This document shows positions 1 to 8,313 of a stretch of 64,000 bases of DNA, piece after piece. The notes under the pieces were generated by a model that made no database searches, was not told where the DNA came from, and was given only the letters and a program-made list of their open reading frames with translations. The translations under genes were made by a program, and so were the position numbers. The DNA is taken from assembly GCF_009455635.1 (NCBI RefSeq), contig NZ_QPER01000001.1:1302001-1366000 (forward strand), read 5' to 3'. The DNA comes from Paraburkholderia agricolaris. GTDB lineage: Bacteria > Pseudomonadota > Gammaproteobacteria > Burkholderiales > Burkholderiaceae. Position 1 is the first letter of the stretch. Each line of letters opens with the position of its first letter.

Positions 1-1206
1 CAGCTCGTGTATGCGGAAAAGGGGCTGGTGCCGGCCTTCATGGACGGCCCAGTGCAGGCGTTTGTCGAACGTCGCACGGACAGCTACGCGCCACGCGAGC
101 TGTGGGGGCAGCGGGTGCCGCTCAACGGATTGTTCTATGCGTTCGTGAGCCGTGCGCAACGCGAGAAGAACAACCTCGCCGACACCGCGCAGCGCGACGC
201 GGCGCAGGAAAAAGCCGACGACGAAGCGCGCGCGGCGCGCGGGCGCGAACGCGAGGACATTGGCCGGCAACTCCAGCAGCTGCAGGCGCAGATCGCCGCG
301 TTGCGCGCGGTGTCCTCGGTGGTCACGCTCAGCGCGAGCCCGCCGGACGTAAACGCGGGTGCGCGTGCCGTGCCGCAGAAGACGTCGCTGTCGCTGCAAT
401 GCACTGCGGGCAAGACAGTGCTCGAGAATCTGAACTTCCCCACGAGCGCGACGTTCGCATGGTCGTACGCGACCTGCGGCGAGACGGTGCTGACGATCGA
501 ATTTCCCGACATGACGCTCACGCACCAGTGGAGTGGACCGATGGGATTCATCGAATTTTTGCGCACGTTTCGCGATGGCCGGCACACCTTCGGAGCCGAG
601 GATTTTCCCGCCTCGCGCAAGGCGATGGCGGCGTCGAACCTGCAAACGGTGACACTCACGTTCACGCAGCAGGGCGAAGTGATTCTGTTGTCGAGCTTCG
701 CAGAGGCAGACCGGCTGAGTTCGCAGAGCGACGCGCTACGGGCGCGTCAGGCCATGCTGGCTGCTGTGGACGAGCAGGCGACGCAACCATTGCCCGGCAT
801 GCCTGCTCAGGCCGCATTCGACCTGTCGGTGCCAATGCGTATCGCGGACCCCTGGAACGAGGCCGCAGCGAACACGTCGCCGCTCACCACGGCGCCGGCG
901 AGCGCTGCCGCGCCGGCGTTGGTGGCCCCGGCGGGCGTGGTTGGCAGCGGTGCGGCGCGTGCGCAGACGACGCATCAGTATGCCGTCCGGGTTGGACTCT
1001 TCGCGCAGCCGGCTCATGTCAACCAGGCACTGCGCGAGATGGATATCAGCTATGAGAATCGTCCGGTAACGCGCGCGAGCGGCACCGTCGATTACCTGGT
1101 GCTGGCGACCGGCTTCGCGGATCGCGCTGCGGCCCAACAGGCAGCGGACAAGATTGGCAAACAACTGAAAGTCTCGCCGCTGGTTGTGGCAGACAGCGGG
1201 GCGTAG
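1..1206 (+). CDS. C-terminal part of an IcmF/TssM-like (type VI secretion-associated) protein with SPOR-like tail, 5' truncated
   Basis: The reading frame is already open at base 1, so the true start lies outside the window; 401 codons are visible. Residues 1-60 and the block ending in W-S-G-P-M-G-F-I-E-F-L resemble the C-terminal half of IcmF/TssM-type inner-membrane proteins of type VI secretion, which end in a beta-rich domain with a W-x-GP...FLR motif. A Glu/Arg/Gln-rich coiled coil occupies about residues 58-105. A Pro/Ala linker (about 290-320) leads to a final ~75-residue segment (Y-A-V-R-V-G-L-F...) that reads like a SPOR peptidoglycan-binding repeat. The family call comes from remembered family features, not a search. 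No other T6SS gene is in view, so it may be the last gene of an upstream cluster. Confidence 0.5.
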   Translation, partial: QLVYAEKGLVPAFMDGPVQAFVERRTDSYAPRELWGQRVPLNGLFYAFVSRAQREKNNLADTAQRDAAQEKADDEARAARGREREDIGRQLQQLQAQIAALRAVSSVVTLSASPPDVNAGARAVPQKTSLSLQCTAGKTVLENLNFPTSATFAWSYATCGETVLTIEFPDMTLTHQWSGPMGFIEFLRTFRDGRHTFGAEDFPASRKAMAASNLQTVTLTFTQQGEVILLSSFAEADRLSSQSDALRARQAMLAAVDEQATQPLPGMPAQAAFDLSVPMRIADPWNEAAANTSPLTTAPASAAAPALVAPAGVVGSGAARAQTTHQYAVRVGLFAQPAHVNQALREMDISYENRPVTRASGTVDYLVLATGFADRAAAQQAADKIGKQLKVSPLVVADSGA

Positions 1207-1286
1207 CGGTTGTTCTGTGGGCGGGAAGTTGAGACGAACCGCGAGGGCCGCGCGTTACGCGGCAGCCCGTATCGCGGACTTGAAGG

Positions 1287-2402
1287 CTAAAGAAGGGTAG
1301 TGATATCGATCCATGCGATACCGCGTGTTGCGGGGCCGCCTGCTGGATGAAGCAGGGTGACGACCAGCCTGGTTCCATCAGGGGAAAATTTCGCATGTTG
1401 TGCGCCGAGCGCCGGATCGGTGATCTGAGTCACGGTGGCTTTCGGAATGCTGTACAGGTAGATCGCGTAACCCCCTTTACGATTGGACTCGAACACGATG
1501 CTTTGCCCGTCGGGAGACCACGCCGGTGCGCGGCCCTGATAGGCGGGGTCGAAGCGGGTGACCGACGCGCCGGCTTCCATCGGCGCGCTCGTATAGATCC
1601 CGTTCTGACAACTATTGAGAAAAATGTAGTTGTAGTCCTGGTTGTACGCAACATTCGATGCATTGGTGCTGACCCATCCCTCGACAATCGGTTGGCCGGC
1701 AAACGCGATCTGCGGAAGGTCATTCGGCCCGACCGTCGGCATGCCGCCGTACAAGGAAAGGGCGCCGGTTGCCGTAGTGCCGTCAATGTTCGTCGCCTGC
1801 AGGACGCCGGTCCTGTCGAAGCAGGTGTTGCACGGCAACGGCTTCGCACCCGGTCCGCTGTTCTCGCTGACCAGCTGCTTGCCGTCGATATCCCATTGCG
1901 GATAAAAGAAGCCGTCGGTCCCATCGATGCGACGCGCGCCGGAACCATCACCCCTGGCGATCCATGCCGTGGGCCGGCTGGTGTCGGTGGGCGCGCCGTT
2001 GAACGCAATTTCGTTGGTTTTCCAGCACCACGCCGGCCGGGTCTGGGAAACCGGCACGGGTTGGCTGGCGTCGAGCAGCAGTGTTGGCGAAGTAGGGGTG
2101 CTGAGATTCTCGAGCTTGAACAGTTGTGTCGTGCCACCCGACACCGCTGTGCGCTCGAAAATGACGACATTGCCATCGCCGCTGATGGCCGGCCGGTAGT
2201 CGGTGTAACCGGCGTCGGAAGTTAGATAGTGGACGGCGGGAAGGGTCTTTGTGCCATTGCCGCCGCTGTTGCTGTTACCTCCAGGGGCAGCACCGCCCGA
2301 CGTGTTGGTCGCATCGGCGCCATTCACGCTGGATTCCACGCCGCCACCGCAGGCGGCCAACGTTGAAAGGCCCATGGCGGCCAGAAAGTCGCGTCTTTTC
2401 AT
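1287..2402 (-). CDS. TolB-like PD40 beta-propeller lipoprotein, probably Tat-exported
   Basis: A 371-residue protein. I start it at the ATG at 2402 rather than 18 codons upstream because a complete signal peptide begins there: M-K-R-R-D-F-L, a hydrophobic stretch and the lipobox L-A-A-C followed by GGG. The RR-x-F-L pattern suggests twin-arginine export as a lipoprotein. After a Gly/Asn-rich linker, repeated W/F-S-P-D-G-x-x-I/L-V-F/V units (for example APAWSPDGQSIVFESNR and AKFSPDGTRLVV) mark PD40/WD40-like propeller blades as in TolB. Such proteins usually act as periplasmic scaffolds; no catalytic motif is visible. It follows LRR gene 2477-3454 on the same strand after 22 bp, so co-transcription is possible. 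The biological role is unknown. Confidence 0.8.
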   Translation of the reverse strand: MKRRDFLAAMGLSTLAACGGGVESSVNGADATNTSGGAAPGGNSNSGGNGTKTLPAVHYLTSDAGYTDYRPAISGDGNVVIFERTAVSGGTTQLFKLENLSTPTSPTLLLDASQPVPVSQTRPAWCWKTNEIAFNGAPTDTSRPTAWIARGDGSGARRIDGTDGFFYPQWDIDGKQLVSENSGPGAKPLPCNTCFDRTGVLQATNIDGTTATGALSLYGGMPTVGPNDLPQIAFAGQPIVEGWVSTNASNVAYNQDYNYIFLNSCQNGIYTSAPMEAGASVTRFDPAYQGRAPAWSPDGQSIVFESNRKGGYAIYLYSIPKATVTQITDPALGAQHAKFSPDGTRLVVTLLHPAGGPATRGIAWIDITTLL

Positions 2403-2476
2403 ATTGATTCCATTCGTGGTAGCGAGAACCGCTATGTTTCTCGTAGCGCTCCGCACTCAGCGGTCGCGCCTTCCGT

Positions 2477-3454
2477 TCAATTCACGAGGATGTCCAAACC
2501 TCTTTGACGAAGATCCTCGACCCTTTGCTGTTGAAGGCTTTGGTTTCCGCGCAGATCGATCTTGCAGTCTTTCAGATGGTCGACGGAGCCTGGCAGGTCT
2601 TCTAATGGTGTGTTCCGGATGGCCAGATGCTTGAGAGGTAATGTGCCGATATCCGCGGGTAGCGCATGCAGATTGGCACATACAGAAACGTCGAGCGTTA
2701 GCAGACCCTTCAACTTGGTGAGGGACGCCGGAAGACTTGAGATCGGGAGGAAGGCGGCGCTCAGATGTTTGAGTGCACCTGCGTTTGAAATAGCGGCCGG
2801 AATTTCCTCGATGTCATTCTGGTGAATACGCAGCGTTTCGAGCTTTGGCAAGCTGAAAATCGTGTCTGGCACGCTGCTCAGTTCATTGTTTCCAAGGCTC
2901 AGCTTGCGAAGATCGTTCGACCTGCCGATGGAGTCCGGCACGTCCCGCAGTTTGCAACTGCTGAGGTCGAGCTCTTCCAGCTGGAGAAACTTGTCGAACG
3001 AAATGGATAGTTTTACGAAAGGGTTGCCGGACAGGTTCAGATGCTTTAACGGGCGCCCGCCATTCTGCTGCCTGATTTCGTCAATTTCCTCGAAACCCGG
3101 CGGAGTGCAGTCCAGCTTGCATTCGCTCAACAACAAACGGGTTTCTTCGCCGTTAGCCAGCCATGTCGCGATGATGTGCGCGGCTTTCTGGCGGCTCGGC
3201 GAATCCTTGGCCCAGTTCTCCATATTCACCATGAATTTCTTCATGGCTGGTCCAGCTTCGCGTTGCGCGGTTCCGAGGCGAGGCTTGCCCGGCTGGCCAA
3301 TCGATACCTGACCCAAGAGACCCTTGATGGTGGAAAAAAATGATGTGCTCTGGCCAACACGCTGCGTTTGAGTCGAGGAAGAAGGATTAGCGCCAGTGGA
3401 CGCCAGCCTGGGCGGCAAGGTGCGGGTTGAGGGCGGTGAAATGTTGTCTGTCAT
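2477..3454 (-). CDS. Leucine-rich-repeat protein (LRR paralogue 1), candidate secreted effector
   Basis: A 325-residue protein; the ATG at 3454 is preceded by a GGGAG ribosome site 6-7 bases upstream, which decides against the longer frame. Residues 1-60 are Ser/Thr/Pro/Gln-rich and probably disordered, with no Sec signal. A helical module centred on W81 (VNMENWAKDSPSRQKAAHII) precedes about seven LRRs of the L-x-x-L-x-x-L-x-L-x-x-N-x-L-x-x-hP type (about residues 130-310), including LEELDLSSCKLRDVP and LRKLSLGNNELSSVP. Bacterial LRRs of this type are found in IpaH, YopM and GALA-like type III effectors, but no E3-ligase (NEL) or F-box domain is visible. The same module recurs in the LRR genes at 3803 and 9470. 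Function unknown; effector status is inference. Confidence 0.8.
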   Translation of the reverse strand: MTDNISPPSTRTLPPRLASTGANPSSSTQTQRVGQSTSFFSTIKGLLGQVSIGQPGKPRLGTAQREAGPAMKKFMVNMENWAKDSPSRQKAAHIIATWLANGEETRLLLSECKLDCTPPGFEEIDEIRQQNGGRPLKHLNLSGNPFVKLSISFDKFLQLEELDLSSCKLRDVPDSIGRSNDLRKLSLGNNELSSVPDTIFSLPKLETLRIHQNDIEEIPAAISNAGALKHLSAAFLPISSLPASLTKLKGLLTLDVSVCANLHALPADIGTLPLKHLAIRNTPLEDLPGSVDHLKDCKIDLRGNQSLQQQRVEDLRQRGLDILVN

Positions 3455-3682
3455 ATCGATCTCCCACGGGAATTTCGATGTGAGTAACCGTTTTCGACAG
3501 GGCGTTCCAGCCGATTCGACGCAACGTCCTGCCCGAGGAGGCATCGCCTGGTCAGAGCGAGTTCACTGGTGGGCTCACGCATTGACGAGTGGTCTGGCTG
3601 TCGGCATGAAATCACTCGCCGTCCTCGCGCTGGAGGCTGCAAGATCAAGGGCGGGGATGCTGCCTTGATTTTGCAGATACTT

Positions 3683-3802
3683 TTAGCCAACGGTCGAATT
3701 TCCTGGCACCCGATAGAAGTACGGTTCCTTGAGATTCGGGAGCTGGGCCTGGATACTTGCCGCCGTGACACCCGACGGGAAGGATTCGCCCGGATTCCTT
3801 AG
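3683..3802 (-). pseudogene. In-frame open extension downstream of the stop codon of LRR paralogue 2
   Basis: Directly after the TAA at 3803-3805, the same frame continues for 39 sense codons to a TAA at 3683-3685. The translated tail contains a Leu/Pro pattern (Q-A-Q-L-P-N-L-K-E-P) compatible with an LRR C-cap and begins L-R-N-P, close to the L-R-G-N expected after the preceding LKDLVVIH. The gene may therefore carry a nonsense codon, or the ancestral stop may have lain here. There is no start codon or ribosome site of its own. Confidence 0.4.
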
Positions 3803-5848
3803 TTAATGAATCACTACGAGGTCCTTCAGTTGCAGAAGGCACGCCGGCAGGCCGGGCATATGGTTGTCGGAGAGATCAAGCTTGAGTAGTTTCGCCTCAC
3901 CAAATTCCCTCCGTATTTCGTAGATAACTCCAAACTGCGGTGGAAGTCCGATCACGCCTAGTCTATTGAGCTTCAATTCGGTGGCTTCAGCCGAGTTAAG
4001 GAACGCGTCGACACGGTTTGCCAGCTCCCGCCGGTTTTCGTCCGTGGACGCACGCGGATCGGTAGCCCACGCGTCCAGATGGGTACGAAAGCGCGAGAGC
4101 ATTTTGTTGGGCGATGCGAGCTGGCCGATCTGGTTACCCGTCTGGATGGAGCCGATGACCACAGTTGACGATCGCAACCAGCCGCGAACGTTGTCAGGTA
4201 TCGCGGTCACTCCATAGGGCGTCAGGTCGACAGCAAAGCCTTCTTTTCCGTACGCCTCCATGATGGGTTCGATGGCGGCAAATCGAAGCTCATCGTCGTG
4301 ATCATGAGCCTCATTCGCCCACTTCGCTAGCGCGGCGCTCAATGCCACTTCGCCACAAGCGTGCTGAATATTTTCGAGTTCGAACGGGTCAAGCGCGCTT
4401 GCTGCTGGCGCTGTGCCCAGCTTCGTTCTGTCGGTCCTCGGCGACATCAAGGACCGGCGAAACTGGTCGCCCTGTGTCTCCCGCCTGAATTGTTCGTCGG
4501 CCGAAGTTGCGCTGTCTGCCCACGCCGTCAGGCGCAGATCCAGCTGAGAAACCAGTTTCTCGGACTCAGCCAGTGAGGGTGTCACCGGTTTCATCAACCC
4601 CAGTCTGAAACTTGGACTGAGTCTATTCGCTATTTCCGGTGGCACGCTCCATATAGAGAAAGGTGTCAGGTCGATGACGTCCTCCCGTCTGGCTGCTGCC
4701 AACTTGATCTGCATCCCTGCAGCGCGTCGAAACTCTCGGTCTGATCCGTGCTTGTCATTGACCCACTTATCGACCTTCCTGTTGAGTTCGGAATCCATAC
4801 GAACGTGTAGTTCAACGATCAGGTTGGTCGCTTCGGCCGATAACGATAGCCCTTCCGTCAGCCCCGAAAAGTCAAGGAATTCGGCCCCCGATTCCACATA
4901 ATCGCGAATTCGCTGGACGCATGCATCGCGGTGCCCCAGCAGCCCCGGCCGGGCCCTTTGGACCCACGCGTCCAGGTGAACCTCGAGGCGTTCCATCAAC
5001 GTGCCGATCTCTACGGGTTGATTGAAGTTGGGCGAGCCCATTGAACCTAGCTCGATACTGGTCGGGTTCAGCGTGCTGACGACCTCATGGGGCAGCGACT
5101 TGATCAGATACGGAGTCAGATCAAGTTGGGAAGGCCGAACTTTGCTCCCGGTAAAAACATATGCATCGGCAAAAAGCCTGATCTTAAGCCCCGCGGCGGT
5201 GCGCAATTCATTTGTCGGCGCGGTAGGATCACCGACCCATGTTTCCAGTGCGCGCAAGAATTCCTCGCGCTTCGTAGGGGAGCTGACGTCACCGTTGACG
5301 GGTGTCTGTGTGATGGGATACTTCACAGGCAGACCTGATATGTCTTCGCTCTTCGTTTGCGCGGCGAGGTCAGTCGGGCTCGTACCATTCGATGTCGGGT
5401 CAGTTTCAGGCACCGGCGGCGGACTCTTTGGCGGCTGGGGGCCCCACTTGATTCGGGTTGAACCAAGCATGGCGAGAACGTCTGCGGGAAGCGGTGACTC
5501 CACGCCGAACCGGGTCAAATCGAGCTCTGGTGCATCTTCAGTAGAGTTGGCGAAGACATAGGATTTAGCGTATTCCACGATCTCTTCCGCGGCTTCCTTG
5601 CGCGCTTCACCGGACGGAGCTCTCCGATCATTCGTCCATTGATGAAGCTTGTCTCTCAACTCCATAGTTTTCTTGCGGCTGGCGATTCCCTGGGTGGCTC
5701 CGGTATTGATGCCCGTGGGCAGCAGAGGAGGGGGACTGCCGGAGCCGCTGGCGCTGACACGCGGTTCGCCCTGGTTGCTGGGGTTCCCGGGTCTTGATTG
5801 CACGTGCGGCGACGATTTGTCCTTGCCATTGACGGGGCGATTGAACAT
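3803..5848 (-). CDS. Large repeat protein with seven helical W-modules and a terminal LRR (LRR paralogue 2)
   Basis: The frame opens further upstream; I choose the ATG at 5848 because AGAAG lies 9 bases before it, but ATGs at 5878 and 5908 are possible. The 681-residue product has a Ser/Pro/Gly-rich first 60 residues without a Sec signal. Seven degenerate copies of a module follow, each with a tryptophan in an amphipathic helix (W71, 204, 295, 362, 443, 510, 594), then E/D-x-R-R/x-A-A-x-x-I and, about 25 residues on, D-L-T-x-F/Y-G-V-x-x-(I/L)P. Only one or two ordinary LRRs close the protein (LLKLDLSDNHMPGLP). The modules match the single N-terminal module of the two neighbouring LRR proteins. 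The stop is followed by an open in-frame tail. I do not recognise a named domain; a secreted effector is an inference. Confidence 0.75.
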   Translation of the reverse strand: MFNRPVNGKDKSSPHVQSRPGNPSNQGEPRVSASGSGSPPPLLPTGINTGATQGIASRKKTMELRDKLHQWTNDRRAPSGEARKEAAEEIVEYAKSYVFANSTEDAPELDLTRFGVESPLPADVLAMLGSTRIKWGPQPPKSPPPVPETDPTSNGTSPTDLAAQTKSEDISGLPVKYPITQTPVNGDVSSPTKREEFLRALETWVGDPTAPTNELRTAAGLKIRLFADAYVFTGSKVRPSQLDLTPYLIKSLPHEVVSTLNPTSIELGSMGSPNFNQPVEIGTLMERLEVHLDAWVQRARPGLLGHRDACVQRIRDYVESGAEFLDFSGLTEGLSLSAEATNLIVELHVRMDSELNRKVDKWVNDKHGSDREFRRAAGMQIKLAAARREDVIDLTPFSIWSVPPEIANRLSPSFRLGLMKPVTPSLAESEKLVSQLDLRLTAWADSATSADEQFRRETQGDQFRRSLMSPRTDRTKLGTAPAASALDPFELENIQHACGEVALSAALAKWANEAHDHDDELRFAAIEPIMEAYGKEGFAVDLTPYGVTAIPDNVRGWLRSSTVVIGSIQTGNQIGQLASPNKMLSRFRTHLDAWATDPRASTDENRRELANRVDAFLNSAEATELKLNRLGVIGLPPQFGVIYEIRREFGEAKLLKLDLSDNHMPGLPACLLQLKDLVVIH

Positions 5849-6205
5849 ACGATCCGACTTCTGATTGAGATGGCCCATGAGTTGGCAAGATCGTCGAAAT
5901 GGTTCCATCGGTGCTGTCAATCTGACCGGAAAGAGACGGCACGACGGAGGTCGTGATACTGCCAGGAAGGCAGTCGAGGCATCTTGGAAAAGCTCGGCGA
6001 ATTCCCGCTATGCAGCGCTCGCGTTCGCGAGTCATCGCTCGCACGAGTGTCGCTAACTTTGACAGTGCCTCCTTGACTCTTCGAGTTAGCCGGTTCTCTT
6101 TCAATTCTTTCTGCAGATTGAGCGAACCGGAACACGCTCATTGTTACGAAGACCATGAATTAGCCGCCGATAACCAGCAACCAGTATTTACCGACGGAAT
6201 AAAAA

Positions 6206-7483
6206 ATGGACCGCCGAAATTTTCTTGCCTTGACCGCGCTTTCCTCGTTGGCCGCATGCGGCGGCGACAAGGGGACATCGACCACACCGAATGCGTCCGC
6301 CGCTTCGGGAACAGGGGGCGCGTCCGCACCGATACCCGCGTCTGCACCGATACCCGCATCCGTGCCTACCGCGGGTTCTCTGGCGTCGCAGCAAACGGAC
6401 CAGTACATTGCGTCGCTGCGGCAGACCTGGGGCGCAGTTTCGCCGTCGATTTCACTGGCCGTGCTAAAAGACGGCAACGTGGTCAAGCAGGCAGCGTATG
6501 GATATCGGCAGATCGACCCGCCGCTGCTTGCGGACGATCAGACCGACTACCTGCTGGCATCGGTCACGAAGCAGTTCACGGCGGCGGCGCTGATGGTGAT
6601 GGTGCAGAACGGGCAGGCGAGCGTTGACGATTATCTGAGCCAATATTTCACGTTGCCGACCGGCGATCCGAACTGGCTATTGATCCAATTGCATCACTTG
6701 TTGTCGCATACCGCGGGACTGCCTCGCTACTCGCCTATGCCGAATGTGGATTTGCAGAACGCCGGCAGCCCTGAGCAGGCAATGGCGTCATTCACGCAGA
6801 TAGAGGGACCGCTAAAGGTTCCGGGCGCAGCGTACCTGTACAGTGACGTAGGGTATGGAATCCTCGGCATGGTGATGCGCCAGATCGCCGGAAAATATCC
6901 CGCTTCATATCCGAAAAATACCTTTGCGCCGAGCGAACCGCCAACCTACAACAACATCCTGCAAACGCTGTTATTCGGTCCGCAGGCCGCCAACATGCCC
7001 AGCACCGGGATCGACTTTCAGGAAGGCAAGAGCGCGACGTTCGCGGTGGGCTACGGCTGGTCGAACGGGAGCTGGGTCGTTACGCCGGCCTACAACCGGC
7101 CTGTCGGCGCAGGGCTCATCAGTTCGCGTCTTTCGGATCTGGCGATCTGGGAGCGGGTACTGCTCAATACCACAATTCTGTCGGAAGCCAGCAAGCAGAA
7201 AATGTGGTCGCCTACCTTGCTTAACGATGGCACAACGGCGACTTATGGTTTTGGCTGGGAACTTGGAGAGACGATGGCGGGCGGCGTCGTCATCTATCAC
7301 GATGGTGACGCGGCTGACGCATTCAATTCGGCGTTCTACCGGTTTGTCGACAGTGGCTATACCGTCATCGTACTCATCAACATGCAGCGCAACGATGCCG
7401 GATATGGCGGGGGTCTTCCGGACACGATCGCCGAACAGGTGGCGATGTTTTATTCGGCGGATTTGGCGTTCAAGCAAACCTGA
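6206..7483 (+). CDS. Serine hydrolase of the beta-lactamase/penicillin-binding (class C) family, lipoprotein
   Basis: A 425-residue protein with a twin-arginine-like lipoprotein signal (M-D-R-R-N-F-L ... LAAC-GGD) and a Ser/Ala/Pro linker to about residue 60. The S-x-x-K motif is ASVTK at about residue 108 (nucleophile Ser), the Y-x-N position reads Y-S-D (YLYSDVGYG), and a third motif H-D-G appears near residue 365. This is the layout of class C beta-lactamase-like esterases, D-aminopeptidases and DD-peptidases (Pfam Beta-lactamase). Asp instead of Asn in the second motif is common among non-lactamase members, so a role in peptide or ester hydrolysis at the envelope is more likely than drug resistance. 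Substrate unknown. Confidence 0.85.
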   Translation: MDRRNFLALTALSSLAACGGDKGTSTTPNASAASGTGGASAPIPASAPIPASVPTAGSLASQQTDQYIASLRQTWGAVSPSISLAVLKDGNVVKQAAYGYRQIDPPLLADDQTDYLLASVTKQFTAAALMVMVQNGQASVDDYLSQYFTLPTGDPNWLLIQLHHLLSHTAGLPRYSPMPNVDLQNAGSPEQAMASFTQIEGPLKVPGAAYLYSDVGYGILGMVMRQIAGKYPASYPKNTFAPSEPPTYNNILQTLLFGPQAANMPSTGIDFQEGKSATFAVGYGWSNGSWVVTPAYNRPVGAGLISSRLSDLAIWERVLLNTTILSEASKQKMWSPTLLNDGTTATYGFGWELGETMAGGVVIYHDGDAADAFNSAFYRFVDSGYTVIVLINMQRNDAGYGGGLPDTIAEQVAMFYSADLAFKQT

Positions 7484-7607
7484 CCGATCTGGCCAGTCTA
7501 AACACAATACGGCCGCACGCGACTTGATTACATTGAGGCGTCCTCTGGCCGCCATGTCGCACGCGATCGCCTGCCAGAATCAGCACCAGGATTAGAAGAG
7601 GATAGAA

Positions 7608-8195
7608 GTGAAGACGGACATCGTCGCCATTCAGACCTGGCGTGCTATCGCGGCTGGATTGGCCTTATGGCTCGTCACGGGCTGCTCAGCCGGTGTTGAA
7701 ACACCGGCAAATGCATTCGTTCCTCTCATAGGCAACATGGCGGAACGCCTCGGTACGGCCGACCAGGTCGCTTTGAGCAAGTGGGACTCAGGTCAGCCGG
7801 TCTATGATCCTCAGCGGGAAGCGCAAGTTATTGAAAACGTCGTTAGGGTCGCGCCCGGCTACGGCCTGAGCGCTGAGGACGCGACAAACATTTTCGTAGA
7901 CCAGATCGAAGCCAGCAAAGAAGTTCAGTATGCCCTGCTCGACGACTGGAAACGGCAGGGCAGTGCTCCCGCGACGCCGCGCCAGAGTTTGTCCGGCGTG
8001 ATTCGGCCGGCACTCGATAAGATGCAGATTTCTATCATGCAGAATCTGCGGGCGGTGGCGCCTTTGCGCAGCACGGAAAATTGCCGGACGCAGGTTGCAC
8101 TGGCCGTGGACCAGGTCGTCCGGCAAATGTCGATTGACGTCCTTCACTTTGTTGCACTCGACAGCGCGGTTGCGCGTGTATGCCTTAAATCCTGA
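7608..8195 (+). CDS. aroQ: Secreted/periplasmic chorismate mutase (AroQ gamma class)
   Basis: A 195-residue protein that would convert chorismate to prephenate outside the cytoplasm. The N-terminus has a hydrophobic signal segment ending in V-T-G-C (lipobox or Sec cleavage). The mature part shows the all-helical AroQ-gamma signature: M-A-E-R-L, V-A-L-S-K-W, then P-V-Y-D-P-Q-R-E with catalytic-type Arg, Lys, Asp and Arg/Glu spacing, followed by the extra C-terminal helices with a disulfide-compatible Cys pair (ENCRTQ and ARVCLKS) typical of the Mycobacterium, Salmonella and Ralstonia exported enzymes. A GAGGATA ribosome-site-like stretch lies just before the ATG. It is monocistronic and convergent with the LD-carboxypeptidase gene. 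Exported chorismate mutases are sometimes linked to host interaction; here that is inference. Confidence 0.85.
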   Translation: MKTDIVAIQTWRAIAAGLALWLVTGCSAGVETPANAFVPLIGNMAERLGTADQVALSKWDSGQPVYDPQREAQVIENVVRVAPGYGLSAEDATNIFVDQIEASKEVQYALLDDWKRQGSAPATPRQSLSGVIRPALDKMQISIMQNLRAVAPLRSTENCRTQVALAVDQVVRQMSIDVLHFVALDSAVARVCLKS

Positions 8196-8313
8196 TGAAA
8201 GCCTGGACGCTCGATTAATCCGGCAAGCCGTTGCCTTGGCGCGCCCTAACGCGGCTCGCGTGCGGATGGAGGCGGTGCCGAGCGGCATTCCGTCATCAAG
8301 GGGCCGGCCTCGG

